The position numbers were made by a program, and so were the translations under genes. Below the pieces are notes generated by a model. It had not been told where the DNA came from, searched no databases, and saw only the letters and a program-made list of their open reading frames with translations. A DNA stretch of 41,446 nucleotides, from NCBI GenBank assembly GCA_902593405.1, contig CACJIB010000010.1, forward strand, positions 1-41,446, read 5' to 3'. Of the stretch, positions 1 through 8,753 are shown one piece after another; position 1 is the first letter of the stretch, and each line of letters opens with the position of its first letter. Source of the DNA: an uncultured Pelagibacteraceae bacterium (GTDB lineage: Bacteria; Pseudomonadota; Alphaproteobacteria; Pelagibacterales; Pelagibacteraceae).

Positions 1-761
1 GACTTATATTACAATTTATTATTTTAACATATTTTGTTTTGAGTTTAAAAATCGAGGTATTTCCAACTAGAATAGATTTTATTGATAATAATTTTCAAAA
101 TACTTATTTAAGTTATTTTTTCACTGTATTTTGTTTGCTAATTTTAATTAATGGTTCAAATTTTATAGACGGTTTAAATGGTCTTCTATTAGGTTATTTA
201 ATTTTGATATTATTTTTCATAATTAAATTAGACATGGCAAGCTATATTGATACTAATAATTTAAAATTTAATTATTTTATACTTCTACTTTTATTTATAC
301 TTGTTTTAAATTTCTTAAATCTGTTATTTTTAGGTGATAGCGGCTCATATTCAATCTCATTCATTGTAGGATATTTTTTAATAATTATTTATAATAAAGC
401 TAATTTTGTATCTCCTTATTTTATTATTTTACTTTTATGGTATCCATGCTTTGAAAATTTGTTTTCAATAATAAGAAAAAATGTTTACAAAAATGATCCA
501 TTGAAAGCTGACAATAAACATTTACATCATTATTTATATATTTTTCTAAAAAGTAAATTTAAAATCTCAAATTTAATCGCAAATAATCTGACAAGCATAT
601 TTATTAATTTATTTAATTTAATAATTTTTTACATTGGATCTAAATACAATACCTTAACATATGTACAGTTTGTGCTAATTTTTATTTGTATTACTTTTTA
701 TTTGACTGTTTATTTTCTTTTTAAAAAGAAGGTAAATTCACAAAAAAAAAATATTCTTTAG
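1..761 (+). CDS. WecA/MraY-family undecaprenyl-phosphate sugar-1-phosphate transferase, 5'-truncated by window edge
   Basis: The reading frame is open from the first complete codon at base 3, so the start lies outside the window and about 253 C-terminal residues are visible (the family is usually 320-380). The protein is polytopic. It carries the family's hallmark motifs: NGSNFIDGLNGL (membrane-proximal catalytic loop with the D-G-x-x-G-L signature), FLGDSGS, and a cytoplasmic HLHH motif (NKHLHHYLY) near the end. Known family members transfer a sugar-1-phosphate from a UDP-sugar to undecaprenyl phosphate in the inner membrane, starting O-antigen or capsule repeat synthesis, which fits the neighbouring glycan genes. 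The exact sugar cannot be told. Its TAG stop overlaps the stop of the convergent epimerase gene by 4 nt. Confidence 0.85.
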   Translation, partial: LILQFIILTYFVLSLKIEVFPTRIDFIDNNFQNTYLSYFFTVFCLLILINGSNFIDGLNGLLLGYLILILFFIIKLDMASYIDTNNLKFNYFILLLLFILVLNFLNLLFLGDSGSYSISFIVGYFLIIIYNKANFVSPYFIILLLWYPCFENLFSIIRKNVYKNDPLKADNKHLHHYLYIFLKSKFKISNLIANNLTSIFINLFNLIIFYIGSKYNTLTYVQFVLIFICITFYLTVYFLFKKKVNSQKKNIL

Positions 762-1699
762 TTAATGTAAGATTTTATACTTTCCTTCAAACTAAAACTT
801 ATGTTTTTATTTAAAAATTTTTTTAATTTTTTGATGTTTGCTTTTGTCGTTATTAATTCTTTTTTATTAATTTCTTTATAATTAATTTTAATCTTTTTTT
901 TAGTTAATTTTTCAAAATGGTTAATTATTTTATCAATAGGCGTAGCTACTCCTGATCCAACATTAAAAAATTTTGTACCTAATTTTTTTTTTTTGATTTT
1001 TTTAATAAATTTTTCAATTATACTGCAAACAATTTTAATATCTATAAAATCTCTTGAAGGGAATATTTTTTTATTTTTTATTTTAAAATATCTGAGTTGA
1101 ACTTCTTGATTATTTTTTAATTTTTCCTGTATTTGAAACATTATTCGCTGGTATTTTTTTTCTTTAAACTTAAATGGTTTAAATAGTTTGTTGTATAAGC
1201 CTATAACATTAAATAATCTTAAGATAATCAAATTTTTGAAATTCTTTCTCTTTAAAAAATTTTCAATAATAATTTTATTTTTTCCATAATAATTTTTTGA
1301 CTTAATTTTATCGTTTTCAGAAAAAATTTTTTTTTCTTCATAAACGTTTGAAGATGATAGAAAAATGAAATTTTCTATTCTTTTTAATTTACATAAATTA
1401 ATAAATTCTTTTGTTTTTTTTATATTATTTAAAAAATACTTATTTCTATTTTTCTCACCATCTAATACGTATGAACTTGCAGCTGCATGTATTACTAAAT
1501 CAATATTAAAATATTTAAAAATTTTATAAATTTTTTTCTTATCTGAAATATCTATTTTAAAGTGTTTATTTTTGTTTTTGACATTACTTTTGTATGAATA
1601 TGATAAATTATCAATACCAATATAATTTATTTTTTTTTGCTCAAAAAATTTAGATATATGGGATCCTATATATCCTGTACTGCCTGTTATTAAGATCAT
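758..1699 (-). CDS. NAD-dependent epimerase/dehydratase (extended SDR, UDP-glucose 4-epimerase-like)
   Basis: A 313-residue extended short-chain dehydrogenase. The N-terminal MILITGSTGYIGSH holds the GxxGxxG NAD-binding turn (G6, G9, G12). A Tyr-x-x-x-Lys catalytic pair sits at Y138/K142 with SSSNVY just before it as the Ser/Thr element. A start at 1699 places the Rossmann strand at residue 2, as is normal; an in-frame ATG six codons upstream exists but adds a non-homologous tail. The likely role is nucleotide-sugar 4-epimerisation or dehydration in the cytoplasm to supply the surface glycan; the substrate is unknown. It is very Lys/Asn/Ile-rich, with long A/T runs, like other genes in this island. 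It follows the GT2 gene on the same strand after a 57-bp gap. Confidence 0.8.
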   Translation of the reverse strand: MILITGSTGYIGSHISKFFEQKKINYIGIDNLSYSYKSNVKNKNKHFKIDISDKKKIYKIFKYFNIDLVIHAAASSYVLDGEKNRNKYFLNNIKKTKEFINLCKLKRIENFIFLSSSNVYEEKKIFSENDKIKSKNYYGKNKIIIENFLKRKNFKNLIILRLFNVIGLYNKLFKPFKFKEKKYQRIMFQIQEKLKNNQEVQLRYFKIKNKKIFPSRDFIDIKIVCSIIEKFIKKIKKKKLGTKFFNVGSGVATPIDKIINHFEKLTKKKIKINYKEINKKELITTKANIKKLKKFLNKNISFSLKESIKSYIN

Positions 1700-1756
1700 A
1701 ATATATTTAATACACAATTAATGTTTAAAAGCGTGATTTAAAAATAAAAATTTAAA

Positions 1757-2422
1757 TTATTTTAACTTTAGTACAATCATTGAAATTAATATTTTTAAAC
1801 CATCCCTAAATGCATTAACTTTTTTTTTTCCACCTATTCTTTTTCTTTCATTTGCTGGGACTGAAATTAAAGTTAATTTTTTCTTAGCTGCTTTAATTGG
1901 TAATTCTACACAAAAACAAAAATCTTTACTTAAAAGATTTAGTTTATTGACCTCTTCAGTTTTGCCAAGAACGTATGTATATAGAATATCTGTAATAGGT
2001 AATGAAAAAAAAAATTTGCCAATAAATGAGAAAATTTTATTTCCAACATACGTTATAACTGTATCATCTTCACTATTTGAATTTTTTTCATAACGACTTC
2101 CAAATACTAAATCATAGTTTTGGTTTTTTGCTAATTCCAGCATTTGCCCCAATTCATTTGGATGAAAGGATCCATCTGCGTTAAATATACAAAAATAATC
2201 TGTTTTAACTGATTTGATACCTTGAATTAATGCATCACCATAACCTTTATTTTTTTGAAATAAAATTTTACAATTAAAATTACTTATCGATTTTATAGTA
2301 TCTTTATCACTTTCCTCTAAAACTATTGTTATATTTAAATTAAATTTATCAAGTTCTTTTAAAACTGACGGCAATGATTCTTTTTCATATTTAGCTGGTA
2401 TTACAAGAGTTAAGTTATCCAT
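1757..2422 (-). CDS. Glycosyltransferase family 2 (dolichyl-phosphate-mannose synthase-like)
   Basis: A 221-residue GT-A fold enzyme. The first strand reads MDNLTLVIPAKYEKESLPSVL. The donor-site region KGYGDALIQGI (about 59-69) and NADGSFHP (about 81-88, with the metal/UDP-binding Asp at 83) are followed by FGSRY. These are features of the DPM1/polyprenyl-phosphate hexosyltransferase branch of GT2. A hydrophobic stretch before the middle and a hydrophobic C-terminus suggest membrane association. It probably moves a sugar from a nucleotide donor to a lipid carrier or a growing glycan. Same strand as the flanking epimerase (downstream) and membrane protein (upstream), so probably one transcript with them. 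The acceptor and sugar are not predictable. Confidence 0.82.
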   Translation of the reverse strand: MDNLTLVIPAKYEKESLPSVLKELDKFNLNITIVLEESDKDTIKSISNFNCKILFQKNKGYGDALIQGIKSVKTDYFCIFNADGSFHPNELGQMLELAKNQNYDLVFGSRYEKNSNSEDDTVITYVGNKIFSFIGKFFFSLPITDILYTYVLGKTEEVNKLNLLSKDFCFCVELPIKAAKKKLTLISVPANERKRIGGKKKVNAFRDGLKILISMIVLKLK

Positions 2423-2502
2423 ATATATTTTAAGTTACTAATTAATAAAAAAATAAAAAAATATAAGTAAATTGTAATAAAATTTTTAATTTTTTTTTTC
2501 TT

Positions 2503-3669
2503 TTAATTAAATAAAGAAAAAAATATGATTAATAAAAAAGGGTCAAAATATTTATGGTAAATCGTATATTGAGGATTATTAAACAAAATTAAAACTAAAA
2601 TTATAAAGTTTTCTTTGTTAATAAATAGATAGGGCAAGAAAATAAGAATTGAAATTAATCCAATAACATAAAAGAAAAAATTATTATTAAATAGAAAATT
2701 TGAAATTTTAAAAAATATACCTCCTCCACTATAACTATAATTATAATTAAAAAAATAAACGCATACCGAAAAAAGGATAAGAGAAAAAATTAAATAATCT
2801 AATCTATAAACTTTCTCAAACTTAATTATTTTCTCAATTAAAAATGGCAAAAAGTAGAAAAAAATTATCGTAAAGGTAATTAATATGTCATTAAAAATAT
2901 TATTAAAAAATATTTTTTCTCCTTCATTAAAATTTATAGCTGCTGTTTTATTTAGAAAGTTTATATCTAATACAAAAATGTAATATATTGCAGGTAAAGC
3001 AAGAACTAAATTGAGCGAATAAATAATCAACATTTTTTTTGAAAGTACGTTGAAAATTTTGAGATAATTGTACAAAAAAAATAGAGAAAACAATGAAAAA
3101 TTGGGACTTATATAAGAGCTAATTGCACATGTAAAAATATTTAATAATGCAAAACTAAAATTTAATTTTTGTTTAAATTTAAGATAGTAAATAATACTAA
3201 GTGAAAAAAATGTTAAACCTAAAATCCTACTGTCAGGCCAGATCGTTAAACTTCTAAAAGTTGGAGATAAAAAAATTAGTCCTACTAATAATAATAAAAT
3301 TTTTTTATCAATACTCTCAAATTTTAATTTTAAAATTTGATAAAAAAAATAAGGTAATAACAAGCAGAGATGAAGATGTATAATTCTTATTACCAGGTCG
3401 CTTAAATTTAATTTTTCAAATATAGATAAAAATATAATTAATATTGGTGAATGTCGTGTTGAAAAATTGTCATAATTAAATAAAGTTTCTTTGAAATTTA
3501 TTGAAAAGCTTGAGCTTATAGATTTTTGATTGTTATAATCAGATATTGCTCCACCGGTTGAATTTTCTCCAAAAAAGAAGCTAATTAATAAAGTTAAGTA
3601 AAGTGAGAATATAAATAGTATGCCTTTATTTAAATTAAAATAATTGTTATTAAAGATTTTAGATAACAT
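2503..3669 (-). CDS. Polytopic membrane protein, possible GT-C glycosyltransferase
   Basis: A 388-residue protein made almost entirely of hydrophobic segments (about ten by eye). After the first membrane span there is a polar loop with GGAISDYNNQKS (Asp44), followed by TRHSPIL; a second conserved-looking loop reads SLTIWPDSRI. An acidic residue in the first extracytoplasmic loop is typical of GT-C enzymes that use lipid-phosphate sugars, so that is the best guess. I cannot exclude a flippase or polymerase. The start is ATG at 3669. It is divergent from the next membrane protein with only 28 bp between the start codons. No strong motif for a named family was seen, so the function is unassigned. 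Confidence 0.6.
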   Translation of the reverse strand: MLSKIFNNNYFNLNKGILFIFSLYLTLLISFFFGENSTGGAISDYNNQKSISSSFSINFKETLFNYDNFSTRHSPILIIFLSIFEKLNLSDLVIRIIHLHLCLLLPYFFYQILKLKFESIDKKILLLLVGLIFLSPTFRSLTIWPDSRILGLTFFSLSIIYYLKFKQKLNFSFALLNIFTCAISSYISPNFSLFSLFFLYNYLKIFNVLSKKMLIIYSLNLVLALPAIYYIFVLDINFLNKTAAINFNEGEKIFFNNIFNDILITFTIIFFYFLPFLIEKIIKFEKVYRLDYLIFSLILFSVCVYFFNYNYSYSGGGIFFKISNFLFNNNFFFYVIGLISILIFLPYLFINKENFIILVLILFNNPQYTIYHKYFDPFLLIIFFSLFN

Positions 3670-3697
3670 AAAAAATTTATAAACTATTTAATATAAA

Positions 3698-5386
3698 GTG
3701 ATAGATCATTTAACATATTTTTTTTATTTGCATGTTTGTTTATTCTCCTCAATAGGATATGGTCTTAAATTTTCAAATATAATTAGTAATAATTTAGTCG
3801 ATTTAAATTTCGGTTGGTATGGAATTATTGGTTTTTTTTTAATATCAACTTTTTCTATATTTACTTCATTTTTTTTTGCACATAATTATTATCATAATTT
3901 AATTATTCACATTATTGGACTGTTTCTTTTCTGCATTTCTTATTTGGAAAACAAGAAAAAAATTGAGTATAAATATTTAATAATTCTATCTCTCTGTTTA
4001 TTAATTGGAGCTTATGTTTTTAAAAATCACGATGATTTTCCGTATTATCATTTAACTTATGCATTAAATCTTTCCGAAAATAGTTTTATTGTTGGTACTG
4101 GAAATTTTAGTCATGGTTTTAGAACGTTTTCAAGTCTATTTTATTACCATTCAACTTTGTATTTACCATTCATTGAGTATTATTTATTTCATATTGGTCC
4201 ATTCTATATATTAGTTTTTTTTAATTATATTATTATTTATAAATTGATTAATGACATTAGGAGTAACCAATATAATTTAATTAATTATTTTGCACTTCTA
4301 AGTCTAATTTTTATAAATATTGTATTTTATAGGATTGGAGAACACGGAACTGATAGATCTTCTCAAATATTATTAATTTTAATTTTTTTGGTATTTATTC
4401 AAATTTTAAATTTAAATAATAATAAAAAATTAATATTAACTTATCTATCTTTGTTGACAATTTTAATTACTTTTGCAGCAAGTATGAAAGCAATATATTA
4501 TCTTTACTTTTTGTTGCTACCAGTAATTTTTTTTAAAAAAAAACTATTTAATGAAGTTCTAAAAAAAAAAAATATTGTTATAATTTCTCTAGTTTCATTC
4601 AGTATTTTTTTGAATTTAATAACTAATTATTTAAACACAGGTTGTTTATTATACCCTGCAGAAAAAACATGTTTAATTAAACAGGAATGGTCAATCCCAA
4701 GTGACGAAGTAAAACTTATGTCTACACACTATGAGTGGTGGGCTAAAGCAGGTGGTGGGCCAGGTTATTCACATGAATTAACAAAAGATGAATACATAAA
4801 AAATTTTATTTGGCTTAATAACTGGATACAAAGGCATTTTTTCAATAAAGTTTCTGATACTCTTTTAGGTACAATTTTTATATGCATCATTGTTATTTTA
4901 ACATTTTTTTATTTTAAAAGAGGAACGTTAAAAACGACTCAAAATAAAAATATTTTAACTTATTTTTTAATTTTGATATTTTTCATTGAATGGTTTCTTA
5001 ATCACCCTGCGATGAGATATGGAGGATTTGTTTTGATTGGCTTACCATTAATCCTTTTCTCTTCATCTTTAATAAATAGATTTCTAATCTCAAAAAAAAA
5101 TCTTAAAAAATTAATAATATTTTTTATAATTTTATCTATTGTTGTATTTAATCTAAGAAATCTTATTAGAATTAATAAAGAAATTAAGATTTATGGTTAT
5201 GATCCCATTCAAAGTCCATTTTTTTATGTTGATAAAGTAGATTCAAAAATTTCAGCCAGAGATGATGATTTGAGTATATATAAGCCTATAGATAAAATGT
5301 GTTGGGCAAGCAAAACCCCTTGTTCATATAACCCTAATTTAAAACTTGGCCACTTTCTTTGGATGAGAATGGTTTCTAGAAAATAA
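3698..5386 (+). CDS. Large polytopic membrane protein of the surface-glycan island, possible GT-C enzyme
   Basis: 562 residues starting at GTG (3698). Many membrane spans are separated by short polar loops. Two loops look functional: HDDFPYYH at residues 111-118, right after a span, and EHGTDRSSQ at 215-223. A paired acidic motif in the first large outer loop is a GT-C hallmark, so lipid-linked sugar transfer or glycan polymerisation is plausible. The C-terminal roughly 80 residues are hydrophilic and include two Cys in CWASKTPC, suggesting a periplasmic tail. It resembles the poorly described LIC_10190-type membrane proteins from memory, which would need a profile search. It is followed 8 bp later by the FkbM methyltransferase gene on the same strand. 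Confidence 0.6.
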   Translation: MIDHLTYFFYLHVCLFSSIGYGLKFSNIISNNLVDLNFGWYGIIGFFLISTFSIFTSFFFAHNYYHNLIIHIIGLFLFCISYLENKKKIEYKYLIILSLCLLIGAYVFKNHDDFPYYHLTYALNLSENSFIVGTGNFSHGFRTFSSLFYYHSTLYLPFIEYYLFHIGPFYILVFFNYIIIYKLINDIRSNQYNLINYFALLSLIFINIVFYRIGEHGTDRSSQILLILIFLVFIQILNLNNNKKLILTYLSLLTILITFAASMKAIYYLYFLLLPVIFFKKKLFNEVLKKKNIVIISLVSFSIFLNLITNYLNTGCLLYPAEKTCLIKQEWSIPSDEVKLMSTHYEWWAKAGGGPGYSHELTKDEYIKNFIWLNNWIQRHFFNKVSDTLLGTIFICIIVILTFFYFKRGTLKTTQNKNILTYFLILIFFIEWFLNHPAMRYGGFVLIGLPLILFSSSLINRFLISKKNLKKLIIFFIILSIVVFNLRNLIRINKEIKIYGYDPIQSPFFYVDKVDSKISARDDDLSIYKPIDKMCWASKTPCSYNPNLKLGHFLWMRMVSRK

Positions 5387-5394
5387 TTATATTA

Positions 5395-6084
5395 ATGATA
5401 AATCTTATTATAAATTTTATTGATTATTTTGACAAATTAAAAATTTTAAAATTTTTTAAAAAAAATATTCAAAATGAATTTATTAATGTCATAGATATTG
5501 GTGGACATAAAGGAGAAACAGTAAAATTTTTTATAAATAATTTTAATATCAATAAAATTTTTGTCTTTGAACCAAATGAAGACCTGTTTGTTAAAATTAA
5601 AAAAAATTTTTCTGATAGTAGAATAAAAATATTTAATTATGGTGTTGGTTTTAGAAGAGAAAAAAAAAAATTAAATATAACTTTAGATAGCGCCTCATCT
5701 ACAATAAATAGAATAAATACAAATACCGAATATTTTAAAAGAAAAAAAAAATTATTAGCTTTCAATCAAAAAAAATCCTTTTTTTTGGGCGTACAGGATA
5801 TAAATGTAGTAAATCTATCAGAATTTATTTTAAATAATGAAAAAAAGATTGATATTTTAAAAATTGATACTGAAGGTTATGAATATAATATTTTAAGAGG
5901 AATTCACAAATTAGATTTTAAGAAAATTAGGTACATATATTTTGAACATCATTATGATTTAATGATAGATAAAAAATATAAATTTCATGACATTAACAAA
6001 TTATTAAAGGAACATAATTTTTCACTTAAGTATAAATTAAAAATGAAATTTAGAAAATCTTTTGAATATATTTATGAGTCATAA
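5395..6084 (+). CDS. FkbM-family SAM-dependent methyltransferase
   Basis: 229 residues. The SAM-binding motif I is VIDIGGHKGET (about 32-42), followed by FVFEPNE as the acidic end of strand 2. The C-terminal half holds ILKIDTEGYEYNILRG, the signature of the FkbM/Methyltransf_21 family. Members commonly O-methylate sugars or glycan residues, so this one probably decorates the polysaccharide made by the surrounding genes. It starts 8 bp after the membrane-protein gene and its last codons overlap the start of the following GT2 gene by 11 nt, indicating one transcript. Lys and Asn content is extreme. The methyl acceptor is unknown. Confidence 0.85.
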   Translation: MINLIINFIDYFDKLKILKFFKKNIQNEFINVIDIGGHKGETVKFFINNFNINKIFVFEPNEDLFVKIKKNFSDSRIKIFNYGVGFRREKKKLNITLDSASSTINRINTNTEYFKRKKKLLAFNQKKSFFLGVQDINVVNLSEFILNNEKKIDILKIDTEGYEYNILRGIHKLDFKKIRYIYFEHHYDLMIDKKYKFHDINKLLKEHNFSLKYKLKMKFRKSFEYIYES

Positions 6085-6868
6085 TAAAAGTCCATTGATT
6101 AGCATAATTATAGTCAATTATAATAATGCAAAATTTTTAAAAAAAAGTCTAAATTCTGCAATTAATCAGACATATAAATTAAAAGAAATTATTGTAGTAG
6201 ATGACATTTCAAGTGATAGATCCGTAGAAATATTAAAAAGTTATAAAAGTAAAATTAAGTACTTTGTAAATAAAAAAAAAACTAAATATGGATCATATAA
6301 TCAAATCAATAGTTATTATAAAGGTTTTCAAAAATCTAAAGGAAAATATATTTTTTTTTTAGATAGTGATGATTATTTTGTAAAAAATAAAGTTAAATGT
6401 GTAATAAATAAATTTAATGAAAAGTCGTCTAAAAGTGTATTGTTTGATCTGCCAATTATTAAAACAAAAAAAAAATTGATAAAAAATGACTTTGTCCAAA
6501 AAAAATTTTATTTAAGTAATTGGCCAAGATTTACACCACAAAGCTGCATTACTGTTGAAAGAAATTATGCAATGAAAATTTTTAAAACAATAAAATTTAA
6601 AAAATTTCCAACTATTTGGTTTGATTTTAGAATTGCAACTTTATATTTTCTTAATTTTGGTAATATAGTCATTTTTAGAAAATATTTAACTTATTACAGA
6701 CAATTGGAAAACTCAGCCTCAAAGAATTTTAAAATATTTTCTATTAATTGGTGGAGAAGAAGAAAAGAAGCTCATAATTTTTATTCATATCTCTCAAAAA
6801 AATTAAAAATAAAAAATAGATTAACTTTAGATAAAATAATAACCAGTATTATAAATTTTTTTATTTAA
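6074..6868 (+). CDS. Glycosyltransferase family 2
   Basis: 264 residues from the ATG at 6074; an upstream in-frame TTG at 6062 only adds a four-residue tail. The protein begins with the GT2 strand SPLISIIIVNYNNAKFL, then EIIVVDDISSDRS (donor nucleotide site) and FFLDSDDYF, the DxD-type metal site at about 97-100. The C-terminal part contains FTPQSCITVER and WFDFRIAT, typical of the acceptor region in O-antigen transferases. It should add one sugar from a nucleotide donor to a lipid-linked glycan at the cytoplasmic face. It overlaps the FkbM gene by 11 nt and abuts the next SDR gene with no gap, so translation is probably coupled. Confidence 0.88.
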   Translation: MSHNKSPLISIIIVNYNNAKFLKKSLNSAINQTYKLKEIIVVDDISSDRSVEILKSYKSKIKYFVNKKKTKYGSYNQINSYYKGFQKSKGKYIFFLDSDDYFVKNKVKCVINKFNEKSSKSVLFDLPIIKTKKKLIKNDFVQKKFYLSNWPRFTPQSCITVERNYAMKIFKTIKFKKFPTIWFDFRIATLYFLNFGNIVIFRKYLTYYRQLENSASKNFKIFSINWWRRRKEAHNFYSYLSKKLKIKNRLTLDKIITSIINFFI

Positions 6869-7660
6869 ATGAATAAAATTTTAATTATAGGAAAAAAAAG
6901 TTTCATTGGCAGTAATTTAAAAAAAATATTGTCAAAAAACTTTTATGTGAAGTGTTTATCATTTGAAGAGGCAATAAAAAAAAAAAACTCTTTCTTTTCA
7001 GAATATTCGCACGTTATTAATACTTCGATACATAAAAATTATATTAACAAAAGTTATAAACTGATTTATGATTTAGATAAAAGATTTATTTTAAAATTTA
7101 AAAAAATAAACTTTATTTATATTTTTTTAAATACTCGAAAAATTTATTTACCAAAATTTAATGTGAAAGAAAATTCAGTTAAAAGACCAATGTGTTTTTA
7201 TAGTAAAAATAAATTAAAAACAGAAAAATACTTAAAAAAAAAATTATCAAATAAATTATTGTCACTAAGGGCTGGAAATATACTTGGAAGAAAACTTGTT
7301 AAAAATAGTCGTAATAATCATAAGTTATTTTTTGATAATTATTTAATTTTACGAAAAAATAATAAAAAAGTAGTTGTAGATAATGACTTTAAAGATTTTC
7401 TAACAATAATTCAATTTAGTAGAATCGTTGCCATTCTAATAAAAAGAAATATTAATGGAATATTTAATGTTTCAATATCAGAAAAGATATATCTATCTGA
7501 CATATTAAAATGGATAGATAAAGAATTTTATAAGAAAATAGAATTTACAAATTATAGAAAAGACTCTTTTACACTATCTAATAAAAAACTTTTAAAAAAA
7601 ATAGAAAAAAAACCTCTTAAAAGTGAACTGGTAAAATTTTGTAAAAATATTTTTAATTAA
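6869..7660 (+). CDS. NAD-dependent epimerase/dehydratase-like SDR, divergent
   Basis: 263 residues. The N-terminus KILIIGKKSFIGSNL keeps the dinucleotide-binding pattern, with Ser11 in place of the central Gly of GxxGxxG (G8, S11, G14). A YxxxK pair is at Y111/K115 (FYSKNK), and RAGNILG plus NGIFNVS match later elements of RmlD/WcaG-type SDRs. It is shorter and more Lys-rich than typical members (about 300 residues). It is probably a nucleotide-sugar reductase or epimerase of the same glycan pathway, though the altered Gly motif leaves open a weakened cofactor site. It starts at the base after the GT2 stop codon and is followed by a 49-bp gap before gmd. Confidence 0.72.
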   Translation: MNKILIIGKKSFIGSNLKKILSKNFYVKCLSFEEAIKKKNSFFSEYSHVINTSIHKNYINKSYKLIYDLDKRFILKFKKINFIYIFLNTRKIYLPKFNVKENSVKRPMCFYSKNKLKTEKYLKKKLSNKLLSLRAGNILGRKLVKNSRNNHKLFFDNYLILRKNNKKVVVDNDFKDFLTIIQFSRIVAILIKRNINGIFNVSISEKIYLSDILKWIDKEFYKKIEFTNYRKDSFTLSNKKLLKKIEKKPLKSELVKFCKNIFN

Positions 7661-7709
7661 ATTTTATATTACTTTACTGACAATAATTAATAGTCTATTA
7701 AGTTGATAC

Positions 7710-8753
7710 ATGAAAAAAAAGGTTGCTCTTATTTTTGGAATAACTGGTCAGGATGGATCCTATCTTGCTGAATTTTTAATAAAAAAAAAATATATTGTAC
7801 ACGGAGTTAAAAGAAGATCTTCAAGTATAAATACAAATCGTATTGATCATATTTATCAAGACCCTCATGAAAAAAATTATAATTTTAGACTTCATTATGG
7901 TGATATTACGGACTCTTTATCAGTTTCAAATATAATCAGAAAAACTAAACCTGATGAAATTTACAATTTAGCTGCACAGTCTCACGTAGCAGTTTCATTT
8001 GAAGTCCCTGAATACACCGCTAATGCTGATGCCCTTGGAGCTTTAAGAATATTAGAGGCTATTAAATTTCACAAGCTGCATAAAACAAAATTTTACCAAG
8101 CTGGAACATCAGAATTATATGGCAATGTTCAATCTATACCACAAAATGAGAAAACGCCATTTTATCCACTTAGTCCATACGGAGTTGCAAAGTTGTATGC
8201 TCATTGGATAACAAAAAATTATAGAGAGGCGTATAATATTTTCGCATGTAATGGTATTCTTTTTAATCATGAAAGTCCAAGACGAGGTGAAACTTTTGTT
8301 ACTAAAAAAATTGTTTCAGCTCTATGTAAAATAAAATTTAAAAAACAAGATAAACTTTTCTTGGGAAATCTAGATGCAAAAAGAGATTGGGGTCATGCAA
8401 GAGATTACTGCGTAGCAATGTGGAAAATTTTACAACAAAAAAAACCAAATGATTATGTTATTGCTACAGGAAAACAACATTCAATTAAACAATTTATTAA
8501 TATGACAGCTAAAAGATTAAAAATGAAAATAAAATGGATTGGGAAAGGAATAAAAGAAAAAGGTATTGATGAAAATGGCAATATTATAATTGAATGTGAT
8601 AAAAATTATTTTAGACCACTAGATGTAAACACATTATTAGGTGATGCTCGAAGAGCAAGAAAAGAGCTAAAATGGTCTCCAAAGGTAAATATTAGTAGTT
8701 TGATTGATGAAATGGTAAAATTTGAAATTAAGTCCATTAATGCAAATCAATAA
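7710..8753 (+). CDS. gmd: GDP-mannose 4,6-dehydratase
   Basis: 347 residues, a standard length. It converts GDP-D-mannose to GDP-4-keto-6-deoxy-D-mannose with tightly bound NADP, the first step to GDP-L-fucose and related 6-deoxy sugars. Visible landmarks are [14 protein letters not shown] (G10, G13, G16), [15 protein letters not shown], the catalytic TSELYGN (T133, E135) and YGVAK (Y157, K161), and [14 protein letters not shown]. The Arg/Ser-rich [11 protein letters not shown] segment fits NADP binding. The sequence is much more conserved than its island neighbours. It overlaps the following fcl gene by 14 nt, so the two-step GDP-fucose pathway is translated together. Confidence 0.97.
   Translation: MKKKVALIFGITGQDGSYLAEFLIKKKYIVHGVKRRSSSINTNRIDHIYQDPHEKNYNFRLHYGDITDSLSVSNIIRKTKPDEIYNLAAQSHVAVSFEVPEYTANADALGALRILEAIKFHKLHKTKFYQAGTSELYGNVQSIPQNEKTPFYPLSPYGVAKLYAHWITKNYREAYNIFACNGILFNHESPRRGETFVTKKIVSALCKIKFKKQDKLFLGNLDAKRDWGHARDYCVAMWKILQQKKPNDYVIATGKQHSIKQFINMTAKRLKMKIKWIGKGIKEKGIDENGNIIIECDKNYFRPLDVNTLLGDARRARKELKWSPKVNISSLIDEMVKFEIKSINANQ

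Noticed and set aside
4561..4572. A12 run and many other long A/T runs in the glycan genes as programmed frameshift or phase-variation sites
   Set aside because: All affected frames are intact and long A/T runs are everywhere at this base composition; strain comparison would be required.
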